From JBFLVQ01 sp040758525 (GTDB lineage Bacteria; Acidobacteriota; Blastocatellia; Chloracidobacteriales; JADJPF01): 34,381 bases of DNA. The position numbers and the translations under genes are program-made. Shown here piece by piece: positions 1 through 7,091 of this stretch (the first letter of the stretch is position 1; every line of letters begins with the position of its first letter). A model generated the notes under the pieces. It ran no database searches, was not told the origin of the DNA, and was given only the letters and a program-made list of their open reading frames with translations. Location of the stretch: contig JBFLVQ010000020.1 of the NCBI GenBank assembly GCA_040758525.1, positions 1 through 34,381 of the forward strand, written 5' to 3'.

Positions 1-120
1 TTTCCGGCTTTATAGCAACAGCGGTGAATATAGCAAATTCTTATTAGTTGGGTAAAGGCTCTAATTATTAATTATCATTAGCGTGGCTCTATCCCTTTCT
101 TTACTCGCCTATGTTAAACT

Positions 121-672
121 TTGCTAGCGCAGAAACCGAATCAGCCTGCAAGAAAACTGGGAAACAATCTTATGCCTACATACGCTCAGCCTACTGCTGA
201 CATTAAACCGCTTGAGATCCGTATCTCAATCAATATGCGCGAACTTGTGCGTATTAGTAGAGAAGCTTTTGATCAGCAAAATGCTACATTGGTAGCCCGG
301 CCTATGGGTTTGGAGATCGAAACCTGTCGTCTAGTTGCTGAAGTCTGCCGTCGCTTGCTTAACAATGAGTGTCAACTGCTTCAACCCCTGGAACTGAAAG
401 CGCTTTATTATGCCCTTGAATTTGCGCGTCGCGACCTCTGCTCAGAATTTCATGCCGAGATGCGTGAATTACAAAAGACTATGGCCTCGATTGTAACAGC
501 GCGTACGTCAGGAGCAATCAAGGAATTGGCTAGCCAGCTAGCTAAAGAGGCAGAGCAGGCACATCGCCGTTTACAGACCGTTTTGAAGAAGCGTGGCGAT
601 TTGCTAGATGAGTGTGAAGGGATAATCGAACGGTTGCGTAAGCATTTAAGACTCCCCAAACCGGCCGATTAA
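121..672 (+). CDS. Hypothetical helical/coiled-coil protein
   Basis: I do not recognise this 183-aa protein. It has no signal peptide and no membrane segment. From about residue 85 to the end it is rich in Ala, Glu, Arg, Lys and Leu and looks like a long amphipathic helix or coiled coil; the last residues are basic with two prolines. The longest frame opens with TTG at 121, but the ATG at 172 (residue 18) is an equally plausible start, and neither has a strong Shine-Dalgarno. It is followed by a 139-nt gap and then a secreted protein with its own good ribosome binding site, so an operon is not implied. The frame is intact and long, so it is probably real. Confidence 0.6.
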   Translation: MLAQKPNQPARKLGNNLMPTYAQPTADIKPLEIRISINMRELVRISREAFDQQNATLVARPMGLEIETCRLVAEVCRRLLNNECQLLQPLELKALYYALEFARRDLCSEFHAEMRELQKTMASIVTARTSGAIKELASQLAKEAEQAHRRLQTVLKKRGDLLDECEGIIERLRKHLRLPKPAD

Positions 673-743
673 CTATCAAAGATCATTTGCAACCTCGTGG
701 AAAGCCCCCGGCATCCAAGAGGTGCTTTAATAAATCTGCTGGA

Positions 744-773
744 GCGCTTCCCCTGCCTAGTGGGAAATTGCGC
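744..773 (+). other. Imperfect hairpin upstream of the secreted protein gene
   Basis: GCGCTTCCC (744-752) can pair with GGGAA (762-766) and, after a 3-nt bulge, GCGC (770-773). It lies about 40 nt before the start at 812 and about 20 nt before the GGGAGGAG ribosome binding site. It may be a leader hairpin or the end of the preceding transcript. No T-tract follows, so I do not call it a terminator. Confidence 0.25.
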
Positions 774-811
774 CCATACCTGAATAGATCATCAGGGAGG
801 AGAAATAGTTC

Positions 812-1282
812 ATGAAAACCTGTTTATATCAGAAAATCAGCAGTCTGCTATTGGTTGCTGTGCTAATCGCGGCAAGTGCGATATCGGCGCTTGCACTCGA
901 TCCTAAAGGGCGACCTAAAGGCATGGGTCCAAATGCGCCTGGCGGTTATTTTATTTGGCAGGACGAGCGTGGCTGGCATCTACGCACAACCAGTGGCAAC
1001 GAGAAACACCATTTCGAAGCTGAGATTACTAGCGAAGGCGGCACAATCAGTGCAGCTAAGCAATATCGTGACGAGCCAGCTAGCTGGTTGAAACAGCAGG
1101 GCAGCAAGATCACTATCGATTTAACTACAGAAAAGAATATCGATGGGATAGATTTCCAATCATCGGGGGGAAGCCTCACTTTTAAGCTACGTATTGATGG
1201 TCAGGAAGATCCTGAACGTATACAGATCGGTGCTAATAGTGATCGGCCTTCTGGTATCCCTTTTACTATCCCAGTCCGTTAA
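812..1282 (+). CDS. Secreted hypothetical protein (Sec signal peptide)
   Basis: This 156-aa protein has a clear Sec signal: positive N-terminus (K2, K8), a hydrophobic core at residues 11-28 and an Ala-rich end (SALALD, cleavage near residue 29). The mature part of about 127 aa is polar, with many Gly, Asp and Ser and several short beta-prone stretches, and has no Cys beyond the signal region. The start is set by a strong GGGAGGAG ribosome binding site 8-15 nt upstream. I recognise no family. It sits between two other small unknown genes, and an imperfect 50-nt inverted repeat lies 30 nt after its stop. Confidence 0.75.
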   Translation: MKTCLYQKISSLLLVAVLIAASAISALALDPKGRPKGMGPNAPGGYFIWQDERGWHLRTTSGNEKHHFEAEITSEGGTISAAKQYRDEPASWLKQQGSKITIDLTTEKNIDGIDFQSSGGSLTFKLRIDGQEDPERIQIGANSDRPSGIPFTIPVR

Positions 1283-1314
1283 ATTAAATCTCTCTCGCTT
1301 CTTATCATACGAAC

Positions 1315-1364
1315 GTAGAGAGCTTAGAGAATAGTGATAACCTCATCCTCTAAGCTCTCTCTAC
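1315..1364. repeat. Long imperfect inverted repeat between small genes
   Basis: The arm GTAGAGAGCTTAGAG (1315-1329) is matched by CTCTAAGCTCTCTCTAC (1348-1364), a 15-bp stem with a 2-nt bulge and an 18-nt loop. It begins about 30 nt after the stop of the secreted protein and 130 nt before the lipoprotein gene. No T-tract follows either arm, so it is a weak intrinsic terminator at best. It could also be a structured 3' end or a processing site. Confidence 0.5.
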
Positions 1365-1493
1365 ACTGCCTTGAAAATAGCTGCCCAATTCCTTTATCTT
1401 TCTCTCTTCTTGAAGCTGCCAAATTCCTAAGATCTGTTGCTTAAAGTTTATTATTCTTGATTTAATCAGTAAAGGAAGGGAGCATTAAATTCA

Positions 1494-1913
1494 ATGAGAT
1501 CTATTTTGGTAATTACAATTATGTTGTTATTGTTGCCCTTGTTTGGATGTGGTAAATCGGCTGAGCAGAATAGTGCTGGTGAAGAGAAGCCGGTCTATTC
1601 AACAGATCCCTCACATGCTTCTAAACTAGCTTATGCTAGCGCAATTATTGAAGCCAAAGACGAAAAATCACAGATCCGTGTACAGGTCAGTAATGATGGG
1701 CAATGGGTAAGAGCAGTATCGACAGATGGAGCGGTATTGTGGGAAAAGAATATGATCAGACGGTTTGGTGAACCAGTGTCAGGAAAACCCGTAGTCCATA
1801 AAATTTCTATTAAAGAGTTTGATACCCTTGAAGTGGTAATGGGAAATAATACAATGGCAAGATTCGACCTGAAATCAGGTGATTTTATCGATTTTACTGA
1901 AGATAAACTTTAA
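1494..1913 (+). CDS. Putative lipoprotein
   Basis: This 139-aa protein starts with a short lipoprotein signal: Arg2, hydrophobic residues 4-17, then the lipobox LFGC with the lipidated Cys at residue 19, followed by GKSAEQ. The absence of Asp at +2 is compatible with outer-membrane sorting in a diderm. The mature region carries alternating beta-strand-like segments (an IRVQVSNDGQWVRAVSTDG stretch and later GDFIDF), reminiscent of a small beta-sandwich or a propeller blade, but I assign no family. AAGGAAGGGAG precedes the ATG at 1494. The next gene begins 17 nt after its stop, suggesting co-transcription. Confidence 0.75.
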   Translation: MRSILVITIMLLLLPLFGCGKSAEQNSAGEEKPVYSTDPSHASKLAYASAIIEAKDEKSQIRVQVSNDGQWVRAVSTDGAVLWEKNMIRRFGEPVSGKPVVHKISIKEFDTLEVVMGNNTMARFDLKSGDFIDFTEDKL

Positions 1914-1930
1914 TGCTTGACTACTAAGGT

Positions 1931-2287
1931 ATGGCGGACTTTAGAGAGTTAATATTAGCAAAGGTCTTTAATGTCATTCCTGGAATGGCCTATAACCAGA
2001 CGCGACAAGATTATTATGATCAAGGTCTATCGTTAGTCTATGAGATCGTCTTACCAGCAGAAGGGAGCTGGGAACAGTTTCGTGATAAGACTTATCCCAC
2101 TTTTGTGAAGTATATGAAGATCAAGTCTATCGATCCAGATAATCCTCATGGTGTTATCGTAGGTGTCTTCTTTAAAGATCAATGTCACTTTATTGATGGC
2201 CAAGACTTCTTGATGGTATTAGCAGAGATGGAAGGATTGAATTCAACCACTTTGCAACTACGTCTAAAACACTGGTTGAGATCTTAA
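1931..2287 (+). CDS. Hypothetical cytosolic protein
   Basis: The 118-aa product has no signal peptide or membrane segment and is of mixed alpha/beta character, rich in aromatics (Phe, Tyr, Trp). It starts 17 nt after the lipoprotein gene with only a weak, very close AAGG before the ATG, so translation may be coupled to the upstream gene. I recognise no family or catalytic motif. Acidic and aromatic residues are spread evenly, as in a compact globular domain. The intact frame, codon use like its neighbours and tight spacing support a real gene. Confidence 0.6.
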   Translation: MADFRELILAKVFNVIPGMAYNQTRQDYYDQGLSLVYEIVLPAEGSWEQFRDKTYPTFVKYMKIKSIDPDNPHGVIVGVFFKDQCHFIDGQDFLMVLAEMEGLNSTTLQLRLKHWLRS

Positions 2288-2507
2288 AATCATCTCTCTT
2301 AAGCAGACCTTCTCCAGCTGCACAAATACCGTGCTATTGATATATAAAGACACTGTTGTTGCGCAAATAATACATAACTATTTTCAAAAAATTTTTAATC
2401 TCTGGCAGTACAAATAGCGAAAACCACCGATATACATGGATGACAGCGATTAATTGAAGGCGTGTTTGGGCGGAGCAATGCATGGACACTAGAATGGAGA
2501 CACTAAC

Positions 2508-3911
2508 ATGACAAAAATAAAGTATACATTAATCAGTAGTGCGCTACTGTGTATTGGGTTAATGGGATTAGCGAATCAGGCAATGGGACAGACTATTACT
2601 GCAGATATTGTACAGGCAGACAGGCTCCGTAGCAACGACACCGGCAATAACGGACAGTTTTGGGAAAGAACCGAAGATAGTCAGAATACCATGCGATATC
2701 TCTATGGCCCATTAGATCCTGCCACAGGCAAAGTAGATATAACCAACCCCTTGTTCCAAAGGCTGAGAATGACTGGTCGAGGCAGCCTGATATCGGTAGG
2801 CAGAATAGATCTTGGCCCCGATGTTGCCCTGCCAACCGGCGCCGGCGGCAGAATGATGTGGAGTATTGTGAAGAGAGCTTTCCGTGCTGGCGAAGTAAGT
2901 GGCAATCAGTGGGATGACACTAATGTGGGACAATCCTCTTTTGCTGCTGGTTTCAATACTACGGCAAGTGGGGTACGTGCTATCGCACTAGGTGATAATA
3001 GCACGGCCAGCGGTTCTGCTGCATTTGCCACTGGTAACTTTACCACCGCCAGTGGTGAGGTTTCTGTAGCAATGGGAACAGGCACAGTGGCAAGCAAATT
3101 TGCCACCACGGCGCTAGGCAATTTCTCGATTGCTAGTGGCCAAGTCGCGACAGCATTTGGAAATGGTGCTACGGCAAGTGGTGATTTCTCTCTCTCAATG
3201 GGTGAGACGACTACTGCCAGCGGTCTCTTCTCAGTAGCACTGGGCCGCTTAGTAACAGCTAGCAACACCAGTTCAATCGTTATTGGCAGCAGTGATCCTA
3301 CCAATAAAGCTCGCTTGAATAACAGTATTGCCAACTCTCTAATGGTAGGATTCAATAGCAATGTCTCAACACTATTTGTTGGCCCAGCCAATGGTGGCAG
3401 TACACTTGGCAATGTCGGTATCGGCACTTCTACACCAGGAGCATACCGACTCAACATCAATGGAGATACTCTTGTTAATGGTAACCTCGATGTTGGTGGC
3501 GGTGGTAGTATACGACAATTGTCGGATATAAGACTCAAGACCAATGTTCGTGTTATCGAAAATGCCTTGGGAAAAATTTTAAATCTGCAAGGCATCAAGT
3601 ATGAATGGAAGCAGAATGAAAATATCCCTATGCCATATGCTGGTGACGAACAGTTGGGTTTCGCAGCACAAGAAGTAGAGAAGGTTTTGCCAGAGATTGT
3701 TTCAACCACTGACAGTGGTTATAAAGCCGTCTCTTATCAAAGTCTCACACCTGTGCTAGTTGAAGCAATGAAGGACCAACAGAAGATCATTGACCAGCAG
3801 AAGGCAGAATTGGAACAGCTAAAGGAGAAACAGCAAGCCACTGAGCATCAACTGGAACAGTTGAAGACCCTAGTTGATAAGCTCACCTCCGTGGCTAAGA
3901 GTGATAAGTAA
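2508..3911 (+). CDS. Secreted YadA-head repeat protein with C-terminal S74 chaperone domain
   Basis: This 467-aa protein has a signal peptide (residues 1-27, ending QAMGQ). Residues 143-268 form nine 14-residue units with the ALG...TASG pattern of YadA/Hia-type left-handed beta-roll heads. Residues 301-330 (start GNVGIGT) resemble the linker found before phage and bacterial S74 domains. Residues 339-430 are a peptidase S74 intramolecular chaperone: SDIRLKTN carries the Ser339/Lys344 dyad (S-x4-K) used for self-cleavage in phage tail spikes. Residues 417-462 are a Gln/Lys/Glu-rich coiled coil, as expected downstream of the cleavage point. It probably trimerises and may shed its C-terminus after folding. 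There is no beta-barrel anchor. A 220-nt leader precedes it. Confidence 0.88.
   Translation: MTKIKYTLISSALLCIGLMGLANQAMGQTITADIVQADRLRSNDTGNNGQFWERTEDSQNTMRYLYGPLDPATGKVDITNPLFQRLRMTGRGSLISVGRIDLGPDVALPTGAGGRMMWSIVKRAFRAGEVSGNQWDDTNVGQSSFAAGFNTTASGVRAIALGDNSTASGSAAFATGNFTTASGEVSVAMGTGTVASKFATTALGNFSIASGQVATAFGNGATASGDFSLSMGETTTASGLFSVALGRLVTASNTSSIVIGSSDPTNKARLNNSIANSLMVGFNSNVSTLFVGPANGGSTLGNVGIGTSTPGAYRLNINGDTLVNGNLDVGGGGSIRQLSDIRLKTNVRVIENALGKILNLQGIKYEWKQNENIPMPYAGDEQLGFAAQEVEKVLPEIVSTTDSGYKAVSYQSLTPVLVEAMKDQQKIIDQQKAELEQLKEKQQATEHQLEQLKTLVDKLTSVAKSDK
2934..3311 (+). repeat. Nine 42-nt coding repeats (YadA head units)
   Basis: Nine tandem units of exactly 42 nt encode 14-aa blocks, most matching xxxALGxxxTASGx. 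Units 1-8 keep the A/S-S/T-G or A-S-N turn; unit 9 (SSIVIG...) is degenerate and marks the end of the beta-roll. DNA identity between units is moderate, so the repeats look old rather than recently expanded. Confidence 0.85.
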
Positions 3912-3979
3912 AGCTTAGCTGTTGTCTGCAACGTCATTATTAAAAATCGGCTGTAATGCTCCGCCCAAGCGTTGTGGAC

Positions 3980-4018
3980 ACAGCTTATCGCACCTTTCTG
4001 CACGCCAATTTAAGCTGT
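3980..4018. terminator. Possible hairpin between convergent genes
   Basis: ACAGCTTA (3980-3987) and TAAGCTGT (4011-4018) form an 8-bp perfect inverted repeat with a 23-nt loop in the convergent interval after the YadA/S74 gene, and the right arm covers the stop codon of the hydroxylase gene. The large loop and missing T-tract make terminator function uncertain. Confidence 0.25.
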
Positions 4019-5254
4019 AGCAGTTTGGGGTTGAGTGGGAAAGAAGAGTGAACGATATCGCAGCAACCAGATTACAAACAGGATTGTCACCACAATACCG
4101 ATCGGTAATAGTCGATTGTAGTGCCAAGTGTAGAATGTTGCTATACCTGCAAGTAAGGCCAAGCGTATTAGTTCTAATGGAAATGCCCAGAATCTCTTCT
4201 CGAACAGTCCACCCCAAACTAGCATTGTGAGCGTAATTATTGCCACCAAACCAAGCTGTTGCGTTGTGCTAATACGACCTGGCATTAACATCAGTAGAGA
4301 GATCGTCAAGGATACCAACCAGAACTGTACAAAGATATATCTATTGAGTCCTCTAGGAGTACTGGTAAAGTAACGAATCCGCTGATCTGCATTGGTCTGT
4401 ATTGAAGCAGGTTTATTGATATCACGAGGCTGCCAACCAGGATACATAAACCAGATTTTTATCTTGTCGATGAAATAGGGTGCTTGCCAAGCATCTCTAG
4501 CCAACATCGCCCAGTAATCAATATTTGCCCAAAGAGGATTCCAGCTAGTATAGGGCTTAACCGTGCCGTAGAAAGGCTCTTCCTCTTCCTCTTGATAAGT
4601 ACCAAATAGCTTGTCCCAGATCATCAGTGTGGCGCCATGGTTTTTGTCAATATATTTATAGTTTCTGCCATGATGTACACGATGTAGAGAAGGTGTATTA
4701 ATGATATGTTCAAGTGCTCCCAATTTTCCAATCGCACGAGTATGAATCCAGAACTGGTATAAAGTACTAAAGGAATTGATCGTTATGAAGACTAATGGAT
4801 GTATACCTAGCAGCGCTAAGGGCAGGTAGAAGAAAAAGCCTGTTATATTGGAAAACCAGGCTTGGCGTAACGCTACGGCAAGATTGTAATCTTCACTCTG
4901 GTGATGTACCACATGCACAGCCCACAAAAAGTTGACCTGATGACTCAGCCGGTGCCACCAGTAATAGCAGAAATCTACCCCAAAGAAGGCAACTACCCAG
5001 CATAATAGTGAATTCTTGGAAAAGCTGAAGAGCGCATAATTACTATAGATATAAGCATAGCCAGCATATAGAATGCCTTTGGTAAAGATATAAACAGACT
5101 GTTGGCTAATGCCACAACTTAAATCCGTGATAGCATCATTAAACCGGTAGTAATGCTTACCTTGCCGGGCAGTTAGCAATAGCTCAATAAAGATCATTAT
5201 GAAGAAGATTGGGATTGCCAGAGCAATATAATTTGTATTCATATGCTTAACCAT
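4010..5254 (-). CDS. Sterol desaturase / fatty acid hydroxylase superfamily membrane protein (AGMO-like)
   Basis: The protein has 414 aa. The di-iron histidine clusters of the fatty acid hydroxylase superfamily are all present: HRLSH (101-105), HVVHH (114-118) and HRVHH (191-195), with a further His at 171 (HTRAIG). Membrane segments lie near residues 8-26, 55-78, 83-100 and 135-160, and three or four more follow between about 300 and 405. The extra C-terminal membrane block and the order of the His boxes resemble alkylglycerol monooxygenase (TMEM195) and its bacterial relatives, which oxidise lipid alkyl chains. The substrate is inferred to be a membrane lipid; ether-lipid cleavage is only a possibility. 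ATG codons at residues 1 and 5 are both possible starts. It stands alone on the minus strand. Confidence 0.9.
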   Translation of the reverse strand: MVKHMNTNYIALAIPIFFIMIFIELLLTARQGKHYYRFNDAITDLSCGISQQSVYIFTKGILYAGYAYIYSNYALFSFSKNSLLCWVVAFFGVDFCYYWWHRLSHQVNFLWAVHVVHHQSEDYNLAVALRQAWFSNITGFFFYLPLALLGIHPLVFITINSFSTLYQFWIHTRAIGKLGALEHIINTPSLHRVHHGRNYKYIDKNHGATLMIWDKLFGTYQEEEEEPFYGTVKPYTSWNPLWANIDYWAMLARDAWQAPYFIDKIKIWFMYPGWQPRDINKPASIQTNADQRIRYFTSTPRGLNRYIFVQFWLVSLTISLLMLMPGRISTTQQLGLVAIITLTMLVWGGLFEKRFWAFPLELIRLALLAGIATFYTWHYNRLLPIGIVVTILFVIWLLRYRSLFFPTQPQTATA

Positions 5255-5441
5255 TGGGCTTAATCGGCCCAGTTTAGCCTTCTAGGGTTTCGGCAGTTTT
5301 GCTATCACCATATCATAAGAGCATCGGTTTAGCGCTTTCAACCCTACTAGCCAATGCTTCCCTATGCGGTAGCATAACGCTATTATATCTCGCCAGGTAA
5401 GTCAAAGTCTTCTTATAAGGTTAGCGCCATTAGCCTAGTTA

Positions 5442-5495
5442 TAATAATTTCTCACCTTTGACCTAATACCATTGAAAGGTGTATAGTAATTATTA
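5442..5495. promoter_or_regulatory. Two-part inverted repeat in the leader of the amidase gene
   Basis: TAATAATT (5442-5449) pairs perfectly with AATTATTA (5488-5495), and inside it CACCTTT (5453-5459) pairs with AAAGGTG (5475-5481) around a 15-nt loop. The element ends 55 nt before the amidase start. It could be an operator or a leader RNA hairpin with an internal loop. Confidence 0.45.
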
Positions 5496-5550
5496 CCCAG
5501 AATATTAGACTCTTACTGTCAGTATCAGCGTTCGGGTGATATTGTGAATA

Positions 5551-7032
5551 ATGATCAAACGGCCCTTTGAACAACCAGATCCCACTTATGCGCGGCTCGT
5601 TGAGCATTATTCGGCGCTTATCTCGGCGCCTGCCCAGAAGCTCAAGTTCTTGCGCTGTGCACTCGACAAGTACCAGTCGCATCCACTCGCTGAGCGCATA
5701 GGTTGGCTAAAACAGATCACCTTTCGCAAGATTATCATCGAGGAGTTAGTACAGTACTTACCCGTCGAGGTACCCAAACCACGCGAAGTCTCATTTGTCT
5801 TCTGGCTCTATCGTGTACGCTATCCCGTCTATTTCACCGCAATTCTACTTGGTGTAGTAACCACGATTGCAACATTACAATGGGCCTATGGTTCGGCACG
5901 TGAAGCAGGTGTCTTTGATCTACGCCTAGTGCGAAATAGTGAAAGCGCCGCGACTCCCGTCGCACCGGTTGCTGCCGCGCCTAATACAGTTGGCTCTGTA
6001 ACGGCACAACCCACTGCCGAAGGTGAACTGCCAGAAGTAGAAGGCTTTCCTGCTAACAAGATCTGGTTAGTCGAACGGGCCAAGGAATATGAGCAGTATA
6101 GTAATGGCACACGTATTCTTACTGAATATGAGGTTGCTAGTGAGCCACGTAGTTTCTATACCTTGCGACGCAAACCGCCTAAACAGAGCACTACTCTCCC
6201 CTTTCAACCTCAGTATTCTAGTTACTATCCAGAGTTAAGCAGTAAGCCCATAGGTATCCTTTACCATGTTACACAAAGTGATCTATCGCCTTTTTCGCCA
6301 CGCTTCAATCAGCAGCTTAAAGGCAATACTGAGCAGTTGCTAAGATATGTGCGTCAGGAGAAGCTCTACAACTATCTGATAGATCGTTTTGGGCGTATCT
6401 ATCGTGTAGTCTCCGATGATCATTATGCTAACCACTCTGGCAACTCAATCTGGGGCGACCAACAGGCTGTCTATATAAACCTTAACCATAGCTTCTTAGG
6501 GGTGGCGTTTGAAGGAAAGTGGTCTGCTGATGTTAGATTCAACCCTGATGATATTAATGAGGCGCAGCTTTATGCTGGTAAGATGCTTACCGAAGTGCTA
6601 CGCAGCAAGTATGGTATTGCCGATATCAATTGTGTTCCACACGGGCTGGTGTCGATCAATCCTACCGATTATCTGATTGGCTTTCACTTAGATTGGGCTA
6701 AGGGCTTCCCTTTTGCGCTCTTGGGCTTGAAAGATAAATATCTACAACCGCCCCCAAGCATTGTGGAGTTCGGCTTTAAGTACGATCGCGCTTTTATCAA
6801 TGCGATTGGGGGAGAGCCTTGGCCTGGTATAGAGCTTGCGGAAGCGCGTTTGCGAGCACGTGCTGCCGATCTCAATCTCGGCTTAGATACGCTACGCCGC
6901 AATCTACAGAATGACTTTACACTCTATCGGCGCTGGTTACGCGAGATGCGCGAAGAGGCCAAGGCAACTGGCCAGGGAACATCTTCTGAGCCTTCCGACG
7001 AGCCCTTACTGCCTAAGAGGCTGGTTAATTGA
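5551..7032 (+). CDS. Membrane-anchored N-acetylmuramoyl-L-alanine amidase-fold protein
   Basis: This 493-aa protein has a cytoplasmic N-terminal part (about 1-90), one membrane segment (about 92-113), a linker rich in Ala/Pro/Val (130-160), and a periplasmic domain (about 230-390) resembling Amidase_2/PGRP zinc amidases. Candidate zinc ligands are H239 (in LYHVT), H364 (in VPHG) and H379 or D381 (in HLDW); the YLIDRFGRIYRVV strand and the ANHSGNS loop fit the family. The last 90 residues are charged and helical. The family cleaves the lactoyl-Ala bond of peptidoglycan. The third ligand is not the usual Cys/Asp-Pro-Gly arrangement, so activity is likely but not certain. The next gene starts 59 nt downstream. 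Confidence 0.7.
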   Translation: MIKRPFEQPDPTYARLVEHYSALISAPAQKLKFLRCALDKYQSHPLAERIGWLKQITFRKIIIEELVQYLPVEVPKPREVSFVFWLYRVRYPVYFTAILLGVVTTIATLQWAYGSAREAGVFDLRLVRNSESAATPVAPVAAAPNTVGSVTAQPTAEGELPEVEGFPANKIWLVERAKEYEQYSNGTRILTEYEVASEPRSFYTLRRKPPKQSTTLPFQPQYSSYYPELSSKPIGILYHVTQSDLSPFSPRFNQQLKGNTEQLLRYVRQEKLYNYLIDRFGRIYRVVSDDHYANHSGNSIWGDQQAVYINLNHSFLGVAFEGKWSADVRFNPDDINEAQLYAGKMLTEVLRSKYGIADINCVPHGLVSINPTDYLIGFHLDWAKGFPFALLGLKDKYLQPPPSIVEFGFKYDRAFINAIGGEPWPGIELAEARLRARAADLNLGLDTLRRNLQNDFTLYRRWLREMREEAKATGQGTSSEPSDEPLLPKRLVN

Positions 7033-7091
7033 GGTGTAAGAAAAAACCTTTTCAGTCCTTGCGCATAGTTATGATAAGCTAATCTGTTTGA

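Noticed and set aside
2934..3311. Regular 42-nt repeats suggestive of a CRISPR or minisatellite
   Set aside because: There are no spacers, units diverge, and the period is an exact multiple of three in frame with the YadA head pattern.
2906..3709. 267-aa open frame on the minus strand
   Set aside because: It is the antisense of the YadA/S74 gene; its low-complexity Pro/Leu/Ala/Val content comes from the repeats.
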